DNA from: Casuarina equisetifolia
Lineage: Eukaryota > Streptophyta > Magnoliopsida > Fagales > Casuarinaceae
Assembly: GCA_028551475.1 (NCBI GenBank)
Contig: JAKISB010000011.1
Span: 124,001-188,000, forward strand
DNA: 64,000 nucleotides
Reading direction: 5' to 3'
In this document: in pieces, positions 63,236 through 64,000 of the stretch
How the letters are laid out: every line of letters begins with the position of its first letter
Position numbering within the stretch: the first letter of the stretch is position 1
Made by a program: the position numbers and the translations under genes
The notes under the pieces: model-generated
Told to the model about the DNA's origin: nothing
Database searches by the model: none
Seen by the model: only the letters and a program-made list of their open reading frames with translations

Positions 63236-63530
63236 TCATTAAAAATAATTCTTGACCGTGACTTCTTCTATTTTTGTTGGGGTTGGCAAGTGTTTGCTTG
63301 TTCAGTTGCTTTTTAGGATGATTATGATTGCTTACAATTGTTTATCTTCTTTTAAGTAGATTCCAAATGGTGCAACAAGCCATAATTACTCCTTTTTTTT
63401 TTTGTCTAGTTGCTTATGTAACAAGTTATAATTCCTTCTTTTCTAGTTTTTGGCTAAGTAGGTATTCTTTTATTGTTACATAAACAATTTTCTTAACTAA
63501 CAAAAATTTATTACATGTGGCTTGAGGAAC

Positions 63531-63960
63531 ATGAACAGTATAATTGACATACTAACAATGCAATTCAACCTATTGAATTGCTGTGATACTGGCAAAGAGG
63601 CGATAGAAATGTTCATGGGGCTGAGGAGATGTGGGTTCCTCCCAGATGATGAACAGTACAATTGAGATACTAACAATGCAATTCAACCCGTTGAATTACT
63701 TTGATACTGGCAAAGAGGCGATAGAAATGTTCACGGGGCTGAGGAGATGTGGGTTCCTCTCGGATGATGTGACCCTGGTTGGTGTAATATCGGCTTGTGC
63801 AAGTTTTGGGAATTTGGATTTGGCTCTTCAACTGTACAAATGTGCTTTCCAAGCGAAACCCATGGAAAAGCTGGACATTCTGATGTTGAATTCGCTCATA
63901 GACATGTATGGAAAATGCGGTAGGGTGAACTTGGCATACAAAGTGTTTTCAAGGATGTAG
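63531..63960 (+). pseudogene. PPR (PLS-type) gene fragment with tandem duplication
   Basis: The frame at 63,655-63,960 encodes typical PPR sequence: GKEAIEMF, DDVTLVGVISACASFG, NSLIDMYGKCGRV and AYKVFSRM, then a stop. This is only about three motifs of a PLS-class protein whose full length would be at least 400 residues. A 118-bp segment (63531-63648) is duplicated at 63649-63766. As 118 is not a multiple of three, copy 1 runs into a stop two codons after its LPDDEQ junction. No start region lies upstream and no continuation follows within the remaining 40 bases. It is a broken fragment unrelated to the intact PPR gene at 6626. Confidence 0.85.
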
Positions 63961-64000
63961 CAAATATGTGTCGTTTTAGACATCCATGAGTGTGGGTTAT

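Overview
The window is nuclear DNA of a flowering plant, almost certainly a core eudicot. The genes are intron-rich with GT-AG (and one GC-AG) boundaries, introns and spacers are AT-rich, and every recognised protein has its closest remembered relative in Arabidopsis. There is no bacterial, organellar or viral gene block, no CRISPR array, and I recognise no tRNA or rRNA gene. Spliced models were built by hand. For all ten of them the exon phases close, and each model ends in one stop codon or at the window edge.

Gene-rich part (1-51,268), left to right: (1) FANCJ/BRIP1-type DNA helicase, minus, 3' end cut by the window edge; (2) a P-class PPR protein, plus, divergent from it; (3) an EH-domain endocytosis protein of the AtEH1/Pan1 type, plus; (4) a CCDC115/Vma22-like V-ATPase assembly factor, minus; (5) a small conserved protein resembling Arabidopsis At5g43822, plus; (6) a SAUL1/PUB44-type U-box ARM-repeat E3 ligase, plus; (7) an F-box/kelch protein of the CFK1 type, minus; (8) a canopy/MSAP-like saposin-fold ER protein (DUF3456), plus; (9) a PP2C phosphatase, minus; (10) a GLR3-clade glutamate receptor-like channel, probably GLR3.6, plus. 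From memory, genes 1, 3, 4 and 6 match the Arabidopsis At1g20720-At1g20780 neighbourhood, genes 2 and 5 match the pair At5g43820/At5g43822, and genes 9 and 10 match At3g51470/At3g51480. The window therefore looks like an ancestral gene order that Arabidopsis has split among duplicated segments.

Gene-poor part (51,269-64,000): decayed repeats. A degenerate tandem array (about 53.8-57.7 kb, units of roughly 580-665 bp) is interrupted by a 1,678-bp insertion with TG...CA ends and an imperfect 5-bp target duplication, best read as a solo LTR of a Copia/Sirevirus-like element. Around it lie diverged direct repeats, an inverted pair of LTR-like sequences (about 58.1-58.8 kb), another direct repeat pair (about 60.2-60.7 and 62.7-63.2 kb), a terminal-exon fragment of an unrecognised gene (53.3-53.5 kb), and a PPR pseudogene fragment carrying a frame-breaking 118-bp tandem duplication (63.5-64.0 kb).

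The ten genes do not form one pathway; the shared themes (ubiquitin ligases SAUL1 and CFK1, membrane traffic EH1 and Vma22, signalling PP2C and GLR) are those of an ordinary plant gene neighbourhood. I found no convincing new biological system. The most useful observations are the microsynteny, the nested repeat history on the right, the 19-residue repeats in EH1, the in-frame GC-AG intron, and a (CT)n microsatellite serving as a polypyrimidine tract.
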